The notes beneath the pieces were generated by a model. That model searched no databases, was not told where the DNA came from, and worked only from the letters and a program-made list of their open reading frames with translations. The position numbers and the translations under genes are program-made. A stretch of 5,686 nucleotides of DNA from Methanomicrobiales archaeon (GTDB lineage: Archaea; Halobacteriota; Methanomicrobia; Methanomicrobiales; Methanoculleaceae): positions 1-5,686 of the forward strand of contig JAAZGM010000039.1 of NCBI GenBank assembly GCA_012511245.1, read 5' to 3'. Below, one piece after another: positions 5,686 through 5,686 of this stretch (position 1 is its first letter; every line of letters begins with the position of its first letter).

Positions 5686-5686
5686 A

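Overview
The window looks archaeal and most likely comes from a GC-rich methanogen of the Methanomicrobiales (Methanoculleus-like). The basis is a type II (archaeal/eukaryotic) methionine aminopeptidase, TATA-box rather than -35/-10 promoters, GGTGA/GGAG-type Shine-Dalgarno sites, a tRNA gene without an encoded CCA end, and strongly G/C-ending codons. The genus is inferred from overall look; no database was searched.

Left half (1-3711, minus strand): a compact cluster read right to left. It holds a Xaa-Pro (M24 family) peptidase, a type II methionine aminopeptidase (map), an AAA ATPase with an unassigned N-terminal half, and a PhnP-like metallo-beta-lactamase-fold hydrolase that runs off the left edge. 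The joints are a 4-base stop/start overlap, a gap of about 13 bases and a 1-base gap, so the four are almost certainly one operon. Two peptidases acting on protein or peptide N-termini beside an ATPase with a substrate-threading pore motif suggest a peptide or protein turnover role. That link is inference.

Middle (3712-4433, plus strand): a 59-base divergent promoter region separates the operon from two small genes, a two-helix membrane protein and a winged-helix DNA-binding protein 17 bases downstream. These are followed by a tRNA-Asn(GTT) gene.

Right part (4434-5686): a small four-cysteine zinc-finger protein on the minus strand has a clear TATA box and Shine-Dalgarno. Then comes about 500 bases without a confident gene, containing an apparently decayed plus-strand reading frame broken by an in-frame TGA. 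Last is a multi-pass membrane protein with a TM2-like motif. A GGAG motif at the very right edge suggests another gene starts just outside. I see no insertion sequence, CRISPR array, defence system or other clear mobile element.
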